A stretch of DNA of 64,000 nucleotides from Billgrantia saliphila (GTDB lineage: Bacteria > Pseudomonadota > Gammaproteobacteria > Pseudomonadales > Halomonadaceae), in contig NZ_PJRN01000004.1 of assembly GCF_002930105.1 (NCBI RefSeq), positions 124,001 to 188,000 of the forward strand, given 5' to 3'. The notes beneath the pieces are model-generated. The model made no database searches and was not told the origin of the DNA. It saw only the letters and a program-made list of their open reading frames with translations. Numbering within the stretch: the stretch's first letter is position 1; each line of letters opens with the position of its first letter. Shown piece after piece: positions 31,244 through 40,475 of this stretch. The position numbers and the translations under genes are program-made.

Positions 31244-33001
31244 ATGAAAGCATCGGTTCCCAAAACCTCATTCGCCTTGAGCCTTCAGGCCCGCCTCCTG
31301 ATGCTGGTCTTGCTGCCCCTATTGCTGACCACCCTCAGCTTGGTGGTCATCGAGGCCTATACCCGCATCCAGGACAATCGAGTCAACCTGGAGCATCAGC
31401 GTCAGCTGCTCATCGAGACCCGCAAGGCCGGGGTGCGCGACGTGGTCGAGAGTGCTCATACGGCCATCGAGCCCATTCTGAAGGCAGCCGACCTCAGCGA
31501 CGCCGAGCGGCGCGAGCGTGCCGCCGAGATCCTGCGCGCCATCCGCTTCGAGGGAGGCAACTACGTCTTCGCCTACCAGTACGATGGTCTCAACGTGGTC
31601 ACCGCGCCCATGCCCGAGCGCGAAGGCACCAACATGTACGATCTCCAGGCCCCGGATGGCTCCTATATCCTGCGTGACTTGATCGCAGCGGCACAGCGGG
31701 GAGGCGACTTCTACGAGTACCCGTGGGAGCACCCGGGCACAGGAACCGTCGAGCCCAAGTACTCCTACGCGGCAAACGTACCCGAGTTTGGCTGGATGAT
31801 CGGCGCCGGGGTCTATGCCACCGAAATCGACGCCGCCATGGCGAGCGCCGAGACGCAGGCGGCCGCCGAACTGCGCCACTCCATCCTGACCTCGACGCTG
31901 CTGGGGCTGGGACTTTTTGTCGGCGTGGCGATCGTGTCGATCTGGCTGGTGCGCCGCACCGTGCGCCCGATCCGGCGCACCGCCGAAGCCATGCGCGACA
32001 TCGCCAAGGGCCAGGGCGACCTGACTCGCCGGCTGAAGGTGGAGAGCCGCGACGAGATCGGCGAGCTGGCCCGCCAGTTCAACGCCTTCGTCTCGCGCAT
32101 GCAGGATACGCTGCGCGACGTACGCCGCAGCACTACAAGCGTGAACCAGGCCGCCGAGGAGATCGCCCAGGGCAGCGACGAGCTCGCCACCCGCACCGAG
32201 CAGGCCGCCGCCAACCTGCAGGAGACTTCCGCCTCGATGGAGGAAATCACCGCCACGGTGAACCACAGCACCGAGTCGGCTGAACAGGCCAACCAGCTGG
32301 TAGTGGCCACCACCCAGGTCGCCCGCGACGGCGAGAGCGCCATGCAGCGGGTCGAGCGCACCATGGCCGACATCGATGCCTCGTCCAGCCGCATCGCCGA
32401 GATCGTCAGCCTGATCGATGGCATCGCCTTCCAGACCAACATCCTGGCGCTCAACGCCTCGGTGGAAGCGGCGCGCGCCGGCGAGCATGGGCGCGGCTTC
32501 GCCGTGGTCGCCCAGGAAGTGCGCACCCTGGCCAGTCGCTCCGGCGAAGCGGCCAAGGAGATCCGCGCCTTGATCAACACCTCCGTGGCCCACGCCCGCG
32601 ACGGCAGCGAGATCGTCCAGCGTGCCGGTGCCACCATGCAGGAGATCGTCTCCAGCGTGGCCCGAGTCAGCGACGTAATCGCCGAGATCAGCGCCGGGGC
32701 GCGCGAGCAGAATGCCGGCATCGGCCAGATCAACACCGCCGTGGCCGAGATGGACACCATGACCCAGCAGAACGCCGCCATGGTCCAGCAGTCCTCCACC
32801 GCCGCCGCCGAGATGCGTCGTCATGCCCAGCACCTCAGCAATCTGATCGGTACCTTCATCCTCGGCGAGGATGCCCCTGCGGCGGCGAAGGCGCCACAGC
32901 GCGCCGCCCCCACTGCCCGACTCGCCTCGCTGCCGCGGCCCGCGACGGATCCCAAGCCGCGCAAGGCGCACGCCGGCGAGGAGGAATGGGAAACCTTCTG
33001 A
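31244..33001 (+). CDS. Methyl-accepting chemotaxis protein
   Basis: 585-aa chemoreceptor. TM1 (about residues 14-36, [22 protein letters not shown]) and TM2 (about 214-237) flank a periplasmic Cache-type sensor ([44 protein letters not shown]; looks like sCache_2). HAMP follows ([24 protein letters not shown]), then the signalling domain with hairpin tip [21 protein letters not shown] at about 385-410. The C-terminus is EWETF, close to the NWETF pentapeptide that docks CheR/CheB. The start at 31244 follows GAGG; the upstream ATG at 31193 is ignored. The ligand is unknown; no che genes are adjacent. Confidence 0.95.
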   Translation: MKASVPKTSFALSLQARLLMLVLLPLLLTTLSLVVIEAYTRIQDNRVNLEHQRQLLIETRKAGVRDVVESAHTAIEPILKAADLSDAERRERAAEILRAIRFEGGNYVFAYQYDGLNVVTAPMPEREGTNMYDLQAPDGSYILRDLIAAAQRGGDFYEYPWEHPGTGTVEPKYSYAANVPEFGWMIGAGVYATEIDAAMASAETQAAAELRHSILTSTLLGLGLFVGVAIVSIWLVRRTVRPIRRTAEAMRDIAKGQGDLTRRLKVESRDEIGELARQFNAFVSRMQDTLRDVRRSTTSVNQAAEEIAQGSDELATRTEQAAANLQETSASMEEITATVNHSTESAEQANQLVVATTQVARDGESAMQRVERTMADIDASSSRIAEIVSLIDGIAFQTNILALNASVEAARAGEHGRGFAVVAQEVRTLASRSGEAAKEIRALINTSVAHARDGSEIVQRAGATMQEIVSSVARVSDVIAEISAGAREQNAGIGQINTAVAEMDTMTQQNAAMVQQSSTAAAEMRRHAQHLSNLIGTFILGEDAPAAAKAPQRAAPTARLASLPRPATDPKPRKAHAGEEEWETF

Positions 33002-33006
33002 TGGAA

Positions 33007-33037
33007 GTAGGCGCCCTGGCCACACCGGGGCGCCTAC
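33007..33037. terminator. Terminator after the chemoreceptor
   Basis: A 10-bp perfect stem, GTAGGCGCCC (33007-33016) and GGGCGCCTAC (33028-33037), with an 11-nt loop, 6 bp after the mcp stop and before the convergent PAP2 gene. Confidence 0.7.
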
Positions 33038-33059
33038 CCCTTGCTGAGTAATTTCTCGA

Positions 33060-33812
33060 TCAAGGGCCGGCCTGACTCGCCCCATCCGACTCCATCTGCC
33101 CGCGCCGTTGGAGCCACCTCATCGCAAGCCAGCATAGCGCCGCCCAGGCCGCTCCGGCCGTCCAGCCGGCAAGCACATCCGTCGGCCAGTGAACGCCGAG
33201 ATAGACACGGCTCGCACCCACCAGCAGGGTGAGCAGTATCGCCATCGTCAACAAATAGGCCTTCAAACGCATTTCGGCCTGCACCCGACTGAGCAGGGCC
33301 GCGAGCGTGAGATAGGTCACCGCCGACATCATGGCATGGCCGCTGGGGAAACTCGCGGTATAGACGAGCGACTCATGGGGGACCAGGTCGGGGCGAGGAC
33401 GATCGTAGCCTATCTTCATCAGCGTACTGAGCAGCATGCCACCGGGTACGGCAACGGACGTGAACAGAGCGGCCCGGAAACGGCGTGCGAGCAGCAGATA
33501 TCCCAGTGCACCGACCGTGATCATGACAAGCACTCCGACACCACCGAGCGCAGTGAAGTCCCGCCCCATCTCCTCGACCCAGCCAGGGCCGAGAGGGTCG
33601 GCATGATCGGCCGGGTTGCGCAGCATCAGCAGAACGGTTTCGTCGACGCTCAAGGTGTCGCCCTCGGTGACTTCGTCCGCCAGTTCGACGAATGTCCAGA
33701 TGCCGCCGGAGAGCACCAGCACCGAGAGCAGAGTTGAGAACTCGTGCTGCCCCAGCCAGGCCAGCACCGATGAGGCACGGCGCCTCAGATCGGCTCCTGC
33801 GAATCCCTTCAT
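33060..33812 (-). CDS. PAP2-family membrane phosphatase
   Basis: 250-aa integral membrane phosphatase, likely acting on lipid phosphates such as undecaprenyl diphosphate or phosphatidate. The three signature motifs are complete: KIGYDRPRP (KX6RP), SFPSGHAM and SRVYLGVHWPTD. Six membrane segments are likely, with a long hydrophilic N-terminal loop (residues 45-90). The frame opens at 33839, but the ATG at 33812 follows AAGGAGA. It is convergent with mcp. Which lipid it uses cannot be told from sequence. Confidence 0.9.
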   Translation of the reverse strand: MKGFAGADLRRRASSVLAWLGQHEFSTLLSVLVLSGGIWTFVELADEVTEGDTLSVDETVLLMLRNPADHADPLGPGWVEEMGRDFTALGGVGVLVMITVGALGYLLLARRFRAALFTSVAVPGGMLLSTLMKIGYDRPRPDLVPHESLVYTASFPSGHAMMSAVTYLTLAALLSRVQAEMRLKAYLLTMAILLTLLVGASRVYLGVHWPTDVLAGWTAGAAWAALCWLAMRWLQRRGQMESDGASQAGP

Positions 33813-33921
33813 GCGTTCTCCTTGCCAAGATATGCCCAACGTTATAGTTATTCGGTTCGCTCACTCAGAGCAAGCCGATCAGGTACTGAGCCGATCGACG
33901 CCAATGGACTGACAGAAATAA

Positions 33922-33949
33922 GGCCGCCACGGCTAATGCCGTGACGGCC
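33922..33949 (-). terminator. Terminator of the KGG gene
   Basis: GGCCGCCACGGC (33922-33933), TAAT loop, GCCGTGACGGCC (33938-33949): a 12-bp stem with one mismatch. On the minus strand it is followed by TTATTTCTG, and it lies 25 bp after the KGG-protein stop. Confidence 0.75.
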
Positions 33950-33973
33950 TCGTTCTGCAAATTTCAAGCAGCG

Positions 33974-34321
33974 TTAGCGGTTTCCGCCTCCGCTGTTCTT
34001 GCCGCCTTTCTGACCGGCTTCGGAAGCCTTCTGCGGATCGTTGGCAAAATTGCCGCTGCTCTGCTGGCCGCCTTTCTGGCCGGCTTCAGAAGCTTTCTGC
34101 GGATCATTGGCAAAATTGCCGCCGCTTTGCTGACCGCCTTTCTGGCCGGCCTCCGAGGCGCGCTCAGGATCGTTGGCGAAGTTGCCACCGCTCTGCTGAC
34201 CGCCCTTGTGACCGATATCCTCGTAGAATTCGCGATCATGGGTCTTGGCAGTGGTTTCACCGCCTTTCTTACCCGCTTCGTTGACTGACATCTTGTCTTG
34301 ATCGTTGCGCTTATCCGCCAT
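33974..34321 (-). CDS. KGG-repeat general stress protein (GsiB/YciG-like)
   Basis: 115 aa, very hydrophilic. It opens MADKRNDQDKMSVNEAGKKGGETT, then carries KGG...HDREFYEDIGHKGG and three near-identical 22-residue repeats (39-60, 61-82, 83-104; KGGQQSGGNFANDP...), ending KGGKNSGGGNR. Such proteins are LEA-like and are often induced by osmotic or desiccation stress, which suits a halophile; their molecular role is not settled. The ATG at 34321 has GGAGG six bases before it. The frame continues to 34510 without a good start. A hairpin terminator follows it. Confidence 0.88.
   Translation of the reverse strand: MADKRNDQDKMSVNEAGKKGGETTAKTHDREFYEDIGHKGGQQSGGNFANDPERASEAGQKGGQQSGGNFANDPQKASEAGQKGGQQSSGNFANDPQKASEAGQKGGKNSGGGNR
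34010..34207 (-). repeat. Three 66-bp in-frame tandem repeats in the KGG gene
   Basis: Units of 22 codons differing at only a few positions, for example PERASEAGQ against PQKASEAGQ. Unit number could change by slippage or recombination without a frameshift. Confidence 0.85.
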
Positions 34322-34385
34322 GATTTGCCTCCTTTCCGTTTCACACGGCTTCGTGAATGGCGATACATCCTTGCTGTGCGCCTTC

Positions 34386-34415
34386 AACATAGAGAGCGCT
34401 GTGCACTTCTTGCAA
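34386..34415 (-). promoter_or_regulatory. Possible promoter of the KGG gene
   Basis: TTGCAA (34415-34410) and TATGTT (34391-34386) are 18 bp apart on the minus strand, about 65 bp before the KGG start. Matches are only four of six at each box. Confidence 0.3.
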
Positions 34416-34593
34416 GCCAGCGCGCGCGTCTTTCTGTGAGGCTTTGTTATCTTTACCTTCTCTTCTTTGCACCATCCTTTGTCCGTACCTTTCTGCAGCG
34501 TATTACCCATTGAAGCGGACAGCAGTCATGCCTGAAACACGGCTGGTGGAGACCTGCCACAACTCTTGCCCCTCAAGCTAACACTTACCCCAT

Positions 34594-35871
34594 CTACCCC
34601 GTCCGGACCCGCATCAGTTCGTCCCAGCGCGTGGTATAGCGCCCGGTGCGCCGCTGGCAGCGCAGCGCCCAGGCACTGTCGGCATGAGGCAGGCCGAAAC
34701 GCACGGTGTCTCGTCCCATCTCGCGGTTGAGCCGGTCGAGCGTAGCCATCAACCGCCGGCTGCGGTCGCGGCGCCATTCGTCCGCAGGATCGTCCAGCAG
34801 CGAAAGCTGGCGCCGCTCGGCGTTCACCAGATCGAGCAGTATCACGCCGCATTTCTGATAGCGATGCCCCTCGAGAAAGATCGCCGCCAGCGCCCGGCGG
34901 GCCGCCTCGAGCAAGGCCGGCGTGGAATCGCTGGGTTCCTCAAGCGCCACGACCTGGCTGTTGGCGTACTGCGGATCGCTAAGCCGATGGGGATCGGTGC
35001 GCAGGAAGACCAGCACCGCCCGCGCCAGGCTCCCCTGGCGGCGCAGCTTCTCGGCGGCGCGCGTCGCATGCTGGCGAACGGCCGCCTGCAGGTCGTCGAG
35101 CTCACCACTCAGCCGGCCGAAGGAGCGCGATACCAGGATGCGCTGACGCGGCGCGTTCACATCCTCCAGCTCGATGGCCGAATGGCCGCGCAGTTCCCAG
35201 ACGATTCGCTCCAGCACCACCGAGAAGGCGTCACGAATCTGCTTGGGGTCGGCCTGGCGCAGCTGCCAGGCCGTCTCGATGCCCATCAGGGCGAGCCGTT
35301 CACCGGTGCGCCGCGCCACCCCCCACAGTTGGGTAACCGGCAGCTGTTCCAGGACATGGCGGGTCACGTCGCCATCGGCATCGAGACGGCAGACCCCCTC
35401 GTAGGCCGGGATCCGCTTGGTCAGACGATTGGCCACCTTGGCCAGCACTCGGGTCGGTGCCACCCCCACCCCAACCGGAATTCCGGTCCACTGTCGCACC
35501 GTATCGCGCAGCCGATGACAGTGGGCTTCCAGCGCATCGGGGGCGAAGCCGGCGAAACCGACGAAACTCTCGTCGATGGAGTAGGGTTCCACATCGGGGG
35601 AGAAATCGGCCAATACACGATTCACCCGTCGCGAGACATCACCATAAAGGGCATAGTTGCTCGACAGCAGTACCGACTGGCGGCGAATGGCGGGCGGCAG
35701 CAGATGCAGCGGCGCTCCCATCGCCACACCCAGCGCCTTGAGCTCGCGGGAACGTGCCACCACACAGCCATCGTTGTTCGACAGCACGCCCACCGGCAGG
35801 CCTTCCAGCCGCGGGTTGAAGGCCCGCTCGCAGCTGACGTAGAAACTGTCTCCGTCGACCATGGCGATCAT
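34594..35871 (-). CDS. umuC: DNA polymerase V catalytic subunit UmuC
   Basis: Y-family translesion DNA polymerase of 425 aa, normal for UmuC. Catalytic acidic residues sit in [15 protein letters not shown] and [31 protein letters not shown] and the helix-hairpin-helix region around [12 protein letters not shown] are typical. Its ATG overlaps the umuD stop by 4 bp, so they form one SOS operon. The open frame upstream of 35871 runs through umuD and is not coding. Confidence 0.96.
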   Translation of the reverse strand: MIAMVDGDSFYVSCERAFNPRLEGLPVGVLSNNDGCVVARSRELKALGVAMGAPLHLLPPAIRRQSVLLSSNYALYGDVSRRVNRVLADFSPDVEPYSIDESFVGFAGFAPDALEAHCHRLRDTVRQWTGIPVGVGVAPTRVLAKVANRLTKRIPAYEGVCRLDADGDVTRHVLEQLPVTQLWGVARRTGERLALMGIETAWQLRQADPKQIRDAFSVVLERIVWELRGHSAIELEDVNAPRQRILVSRSFGRLSGELDDLQAAVRQHATRAAEKLRRQGSLARAVLVFLRTDPHRLSDPQYANSQVVALEEPSDSTPALLEAARRALAAIFLEGHRYQKCGVILLDLVNAERRQLSLLDDPADEWRRDRSRRLMATLDRLNREMGRDTVRFGLPHADSAWALRCQRRTGRYTTRWDELMRVRTG

Positions 35872-36326
35872 GACGACGCTCCCGGCAGCGCATGGATCAC
35901 GTAGGTCACCACGCCCCAGACATGGCACTCGCGCCCTTCCAGCGGGATCGGGGCGAAGCGTGGATTGCTGGCCAGCAGTACGGTACGCCCGCCCCGGCGT
36001 GCCAATCGCTTGACGGTGGGCTCGCCATCCACGGCGATTACCACCACGCGACCGGAGCGAGGTTCCAGGCCGCGGTCCACCACCAGCAGGTCGCCGTCAT
36101 GGATACCGTCGCCCAGCATCGAGTCGCCCTCGGCACGCACGAAGTAGGTGGACGCAGGGCGCCGCACCACGTAATCGTGCAGATTGAGGTCGACATCGAG
36201 ATGATCGTCGGCGGGACTGGGAAAACCGGCCCGAACCCGACATCCCAGCAGGGGCAGGCCATGAGCGCCGGTGGGCGCCGAGGCCCGGCCGACGACAGGC
36301 AGCGCGGGGGGTGGAGCGAGCGTCAT
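35868..36326 (-). CDS. umuD: DNA polymerase V accessory protein UmuD
   Basis: 152 aa. LexA-like self-cleaving S24 peptidase: cleavage site AGFPSP (the Ala-Gly bond), nucleophile Ser in [12 protein letters not shown] and general-base Lys in [13 protein letters not shown]. RecA-stimulated cleavage gives UmuD', which joins UmuC as Pol V. A perfect SOS box lies 19-34 bp before the start. The downstream gene is umuC. Confidence 0.95.
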   Translation of the reverse strand: MTLAPPPALPVVGRASAPTGAHGLPLLGCRVRAGFPSPADDHLDVDLNLHDYVVRRPASTYFVRAEGDSMLGDGIHDGDLLVVDRGLEPRSGRVVVIAVDGEPTVKRLARRGGRTVLLASNPRFAPIPLEGRECHVWGVVTYVIHALPGASS

Positions 36327-36344
36327 GGAAGCACCTCACGATAA

Positions 36345-36360
36345 CTGTATTTCCATACAG
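36345..36360 (-). promoter_or_regulatory. LexA (SOS) box of umuDC
   Basis: CTGTATTTCCATACAG is a perfect CTGTAT-N4-ATACAG palindrome, extended by A/T at 36344 and 36361. It is placed to repress umuDC. Confidence 0.93.
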
Positions 36361-36471
36361 TATTCGACACCCCTCGTCGGAAGGCAACTGCCCACCGTCG
36401 CTGGCACCGGATTGATCAAGGCTTCGTTACAGACCACCCTGAAGGGCAGAACCTCCAGGGACAGGGATGTA

Positions 36472-37749
36472 ATGGAAGAAGCTACTCGTGAGTTTCTTTT
36501 TACTCATAAGGATTTCATCGAACTCGGCGTAGCGCTGTTACTGGGCGCCCTGATCGGCATCGAACGCGGCTGGGTCGCGCGTGAACGCGAGTGGGGCGAG
36601 CGCGTGGCCGGAGTACGCACCCACGCCCTGGTGGGGCTGCTTGGCGGCATCGCGGCACTGCTGGCGGAAAGCCTGACGCGCTGGGCCTTCCCGCTGATTT
36701 TCCTGGCCATGGCGATCATCGCCCTGGTCGCCTATCGCGAACGCATGGAACAGAGCCGGGACTACAGCATCACCGGCCTGGTCGGGTTGCTGCTCACCTT
36801 CTGTTTCGGCGCCCTGGCGGTTGCCGTGGACCTGGCCCTGGCCACGGCCTGTGCCGTGGTCACGGCGCTGATTCTCGACAATAAGCGCGAGATTCACGGC
36901 CTGCTGCACAAGCTGCAAGCCAACGAACTCGACGCTGGCCTCAAGCTGCTCCTGATCAGCGTGGTCGTGCTGCCCCTGCTGCCCAACGAGGACATGGGTC
37001 CCGGGGGCGTGCTCAACCCTTACGAGATCTGGTGGCTGGTGGTGCTGATCGCCTCGATCTCCTTCGTCGGCTACTTCGCCGTGCGGCTCGGCGGCACCGA
37101 AAAGGGCATCCTCTTCACCGGCCTGTTCGCCGGGTTGAGTTCGTCCACCGCGCTGACTTTGCAATATGCCCGCCAGGCGCAGCGCGATCCGTCGCTGTCA
37201 CCGATGCTCGCCGCGGGTATCCTGCTGGCCTGCGGCACCATGCTGCCGCGCATACTGCTCTATGCCGCCCTCGTCGGCCCCACTCTGCTGCCGCAGCTGA
37301 CGGTACCGGTTGCGGTTATGGGCGTCACTCTCTACCTTCCCGCTCTATGGTTGTGGCGCCGGCATCGCCGCGCGCTCAAGGCCGACCGCCCCATGACCCA
37401 GAACCCGCTGGAGCTGCGCCTGGCCCTTATGCTCGGCGCCCTGCTGGCCACGGTCATGCTGCTCGGCGAGTGGTTGCAGGCCTGGCTCGGCAGCGCCGGT
37501 ATCTTTCTGCTGTCCGCCGTCTCGGGTATCGCCGATGTGCACGCCATTACCCTGTCGCTGAGCCGTCTGGCGCTGACTTCCATCGAGGCCCACACCGCCA
37601 TGCTGGGCATCGTGCTGGCCGCCTCGGTGAACAACCTGTTCAAGGTGGTGCTAACCGCTACGGCCGGCAACGCTCGCCTGTCCCGCTACATCGCTTGGCC
37701 GATGCTGGCCTCGGCGACGGCGGGGCTCGCCTCGGCCTGGTTGGTATAG
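36472..37749 (+). CDS. MgtC/SapB-DUF4010 membrane protein
   Basis: 425-aa inner-membrane protein. The N-terminal part is the MgtC/SapB-type transmembrane domain (ELGVALLLGALIGIERGW, RVAGVRTHALVGLLGGIAALL), followed by a DUF4010-like half (EIWWLVVLIASISFVGYFAVRLGG, GLSSSTALTLQYAR, VSGIADVHAITLSLSRLAL). About 12 helices. The function is unknown, though MgtC relatives help survival at low magnesium. The ATG at 36472 is in frame and follows AGGGA; the longer open frame to 36271 is antisense to umuD. Confidence 0.8.
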   Translation: MEEATREFLFTHKDFIELGVALLLGALIGIERGWVAREREWGERVAGVRTHALVGLLGGIAALLAESLTRWAFPLIFLAMAIIALVAYRERMEQSRDYSITGLVGLLLTFCFGALAVAVDLALATACAVVTALILDNKREIHGLLHKLQANELDAGLKLLLISVVVLPLLPNEDMGPGGVLNPYEIWWLVVLIASISFVGYFAVRLGGTEKGILFTGLFAGLSSSTALTLQYARQAQRDPSLSPMLAAGILLACGTMLPRILLYAALVGPTLLPQLTVPVAVMGVTLYLPALWLWRRHRRALKADRPMTQNPLELRLALMLGALLATVMLLGEWLQAWLGSAGIFLLSAVSGIADVHAITLSLSRLALTSIEAHTAMLGIVLAASVNNLFKVVLTATAGNARLSRYIAWPMLASATAGLASAWLV

Positions 37750-37764
37750 CGAACCGTCGAAGGC

Positions 37765-38970
37765 TTAGCTCCCCAGCACCTCGCCCAGACGGCGCTCGAG
37801 AAAGCGTCGCTCGGTATCGTGCGTCACCAAGGCGAGCGCCTCACGGTAATGCGCTGCGGCCTCGTCATGACGGCCCAGCCGGCGCAGCAGGTCGGCGCGG
37901 GTTGCCGGGAGCAGGTGGTAATGGGGTAAGTGGATCGCCTCGAGCAGCTCGAGACCGGCCTCCAGCCCGTCGGCCATGGCAATGGCTACCGCGCGATTGA
38001 GCGCCACCACGGGCGTCGGCTGAAGGGCATAGAGCAGGCTGTAAAGAGCGGCGATGCGCCGCCAGTCGGTTTCCTCCGGGGCCGTTGCCCTGGCATGCAA
38101 CGACGCGATGGCGGCCTGTACCGCGTAGGGGCCGAACGAGGCACCGCGCAACGCCTCCTGGACATGGGCGAGTCCCTCCTCAATGCCGTCCCGGTCCCAA
38201 CGTGAGCGATCCTGGTCCTCCAGCAGCACGATGTCGCCGTTGTCGTCGGTGCGGGCATCGCGCCGCGCGTCGTGCAGCAGCATCAGCGCCAGCAGGCCGC
38301 GCGCCTCGCGCTCGGCCGGCAGCAACCGCACCAGCATGCGCCCCAGGCGAATCGCCTCGCGGCATAGATCGGTGCGCACCCAGTCGTCGCCGAAGCTGGC
38401 GGCATAACCTTCGTTGAAGATCAGGTAGATCACCGCCAGCACCGCTTCCAGACGTTCGCCCAGGATGTCGTCGTCGGGCACCTCGAAGGGAATGCCGGCG
38501 TCGCGTATCTTGGCCTTGGCCCGTACCAGCCGTTGGGCCAGGGTCGGCACTGGCACCATGAAGGCGCGGGCGATCTCCTCGGTACGCAACCCGCCCAGGG
38601 TATGCAGTGTCAGTGCCACCTGGGCGGGTCGTGCCAGGGCCGGATGGCAGCAGGCGAAAATCAGCCGCAGGCTGTCGAGCGGCTCGGCCTCGAGGTCGCG
38701 TTCCAGCACCAGTTCCAGGTGCTGGCGCAGCTCGTCGCCCTTGCGCTCGCGCATCTGCTGATGGCGCAACTGATCGACCACCTTGTGGCGGGCGGTGGCG
38801 ATCAGCCACGAGGCTGGGTTCGGCGGCCAGCCCTGGACCGGCCACTGCACCATCGCCGCCTCGAAAGCCGCCTGCACGGCGTCCTCGGCCAGCTCGAAAT
38901 GGCCGAATCGACGAATCAGGCTGGCCAGCACGCGGCCATACTCGCGACGATAGATGTCGTCCAGGGTCAC
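37765..38970 (-). CDS. ECF sigma factor with C-terminal TPR-like extension (ECF42 type)
   Basis: 401 aa, much longer than a simple ECF sigma. Sigma-2 region: [27 protein letters not shown] ... [19 protein letters not shown]. Sigma-4 region: [29 protein letters not shown]. The C-terminal part (residues 180-400) is the long helical extension ([37 protein letters not shown]) typical of ECF42. It starts at GTG 38970 after GAGGG. The DGPF-domain gene lies 9 bp upstream in the same direction, the standard ECF42 partner; no anti-sigma factor is seen. Confidence 0.88.
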   Translation of the reverse strand: MTLDDIYRREYGRVLASLIRRFGHFELAEDAVQAAFEAAMVQWPVQGWPPNPASWLIATARHKVVDQLRHQQMRERKGDELRQHLELVLERDLEAEPLDSLRLIFACCHPALARPAQVALTLHTLGGLRTEEIARAFMVPVPTLAQRLVRAKAKIRDAGIPFEVPDDDILGERLEAVLAVIYLIFNEGYAASFGDDWVRTDLCREAIRLGRMLVRLLPAEREARGLLALMLLHDARRDARTDDNGDIVLLEDQDRSRWDRDGIEEGLAHVQEALRGASFGPYAVQAAIASLHARATAPEETDWRRIAALYSLLYALQPTPVVALNRAVAIAMADGLEAGLELLEAIHLPHYHLLPATRADLLRRLGRHDEAAAHYREALALVTHDTERRFLERRLGEVLGS

Positions 38971-38979
38971 GCAAATCCC

Positions 38980-39339
38980 TCACAATCGATAGGCGGGGTC
39001 CACCGGTCGCACCTCGACCGAGCCGCCGACCCGCAGCGGCGGGATGCGCTGGGCCAGCCCCAAGGCCTCGTCCAGGTCGCGGCACTCCACCACGTGAAAG
39101 CCGCCCAGTTGTTCGCGACTCTCGGCGAAGGGCCCGTCCAGCGTCACCACCTTGCCGTTCTGCTCGCGCAGGGTGGTGGCGGCCGCGACCGACTGCAGGC
39201 GGGCACCGCCACGATAGTGCCCGCTGGTAACCATTTCCTGGATCAGGGCGTTGTAGTCGTTCATCACCGCATCACGTTCGGCATCGGGCAGTCCCTCCCA
39301 CAGCGCCTCGTCGATACAGCACATCAGCATGTATTGCAT
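38980..39339 (-). CDS. YCII/DGPF-domain protein
   Basis: 119 aa. YCII-related small alpha/beta-barrel with the signature TLDGPFAESREQLGGF. No enzymatic function is established. DGPF proteins are partners of ECF42 sigma factors and are thought to take part in their control. It is the first gene of the two-gene unit with the sigma factor; the stop is 9 bp before the GTG. Confidence 0.88.
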   Translation of the reverse strand: MQYMLMCCIDEALWEGLPDAERDAVMNDYNALIQEMVTSGHYRGGARLQSVAAATTLREQNGKVVTLDGPFAESREQLGGFHVVECRDLDEALGLAQRIPPLRVGGSVEVRPVDPAYRL

Positions 39340-39425
39340 GGCAGTTTCTCCTGGTCGTTCACAAGACTAGCTCATTGGCTGTCACTCATGAGTCGTACGA
39401 CCTTCCTCGGAATCGACATTTTCTT

Positions 39426-40475
39426 CTAGATCAACCCGGCCGCCACCAACTCGTCGGCGACCGCCTGGAACGTATCCTGAGGAACCGGCCCTCCGTTACC
39501 GGCCTGCTTGGCGATTCGGGCCGCCAGCCCTGGCCGATTCGCCACGGCAATCCCCTGGGCGGCAGCCGCCTCGAACAGCGCGGCGGACTGCTCGGGGGAA
39601 GCCTTGCATACCACCACCGGCACGGGTGTCTCGCCCTTGACGTAGCGCAGTCCCACCAGCCAGTCGCCGGCGGCACCCAGCATGAGCGAGGCGTGCTCCA
39701 GGCCGGTTCGCGCGGTGTGGGCGTACATGTCTCGCCGCTCGCGTTGACGGGCACGTCGAATCTCGGGGTCTCCCTCCATGTCCTTGCGTTCGCGCTTGTG
39801 CTCGGTTCGGGTCATGCGTTGGTCGCGCCGGAACAACCAACGCTGCATCAGCACGTCGATCGTCCCGACCGCGAGAAACGCGACCAGGGCGGTAATGATC
39901 AGCGGCTCGAGCAGCGCCATGAAGATGCCATCCAGGCAATCGAAGCCACAGCGCGGCGAGTCCATCAGGGTTTGCAACCCCAGCCGAAAGACGATCACGA
40001 ACGCCGTACCCAGCGCGGCCATCTTGATCAATGACTTGACGAATTCGATCACGCCGCGGGCCGAGAAGATTCGCTTGAAGCCCTCGGCGGGGTTGATGCG
40101 CTCGAACTTCGGCTTGACCGGGTCCACCGAGAATACCGGGCCGCGCATGATCAGGATGTTGGTAAGCACGGCGGCCACGACGGAGATGACGATGATCGGC
40201 AGTACCGAGCGCACCACGATTTCCGCTCCCAGCGCCAGCATGCGTGGCCACAGAGTGTCGAAAGGCTCGTGATAGAGGCGCGTAGTGGTGCTGATGAGGT
40301 GGCGCACTCGCTGTTCGATGCCGCCGGCGGCCATGACGAGATAGAGCGTGCAACCCAGCATCACCATGGCGGTAACCATGTCCGAACTCTTGCTTACCTG
40401 CCCCTTCTTGCGCGCGTCGCGCAGCTTCTTTTCGGAGGGCGGCAGCGATCTCTCTTCGCTGGGTTTTTCGCTCAT
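39426..40475 (-). CDS. sctU: T3SS export apparatus switch protein SctU (NPTH motif missing)
   Basis: 349 aa, FlhB/YscU/HrcU family. It has the usual SEKKLRDARKKGQVSKS N-terminus, four membrane segments (for example VTAMVMLGCTLYLVM and LIITALVAFLAVGTI) and the FKRIFSARGVIEFVKSLIK linker. The C-terminal cytoplasmic domain lacks the autocleavage NPTH: in the aligned position it reads AAGD (residues 268-271, bases 39663-39674), followed by the normal WLVGLRYVKGETPVPVVV. Cleavage of that motif switches substrate in canonical systems. ATGA overlap with sctT; last gene of the operon. Confidence 0.92.
   Translation of the reverse strand: MSEKPSEERSLPPSEKKLRDARKKGQVSKSSDMVTAMVMLGCTLYLVMAAGGIEQRVRHLISTTTRLYHEPFDTLWPRMLALGAEIVVRSVLPIIVISVVAAVLTNILIMRGPVFSVDPVKPKFERINPAEGFKRIFSARGVIEFVKSLIKMAALGTAFVIVFRLGLQTLMDSPRCGFDCLDGIFMALLEPLIITALVAFLAVGTIDVLMQRWLFRRDQRMTRTEHKRERKDMEGDPEIRRARQRERRDMYAHTARTGLEHASLMLGAAGDWLVGLRYVKGETPVPVVVCKASPEQSAALFEAAAAQGIAVANRPGLAARIAKQAGNGGPVPQDTFQAVADELVAAGLI

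Noticed and set aside
31319-33085. Minus-strand open frame of 588 codons
   Set aside because: Antisense of the chemoreceptor; Gly/His-rich with no recognisable domain.
34010-34207. Possible CRISPR-like array
   Set aside because: The units are contiguous, in frame and protein-coding; there are no spacers.
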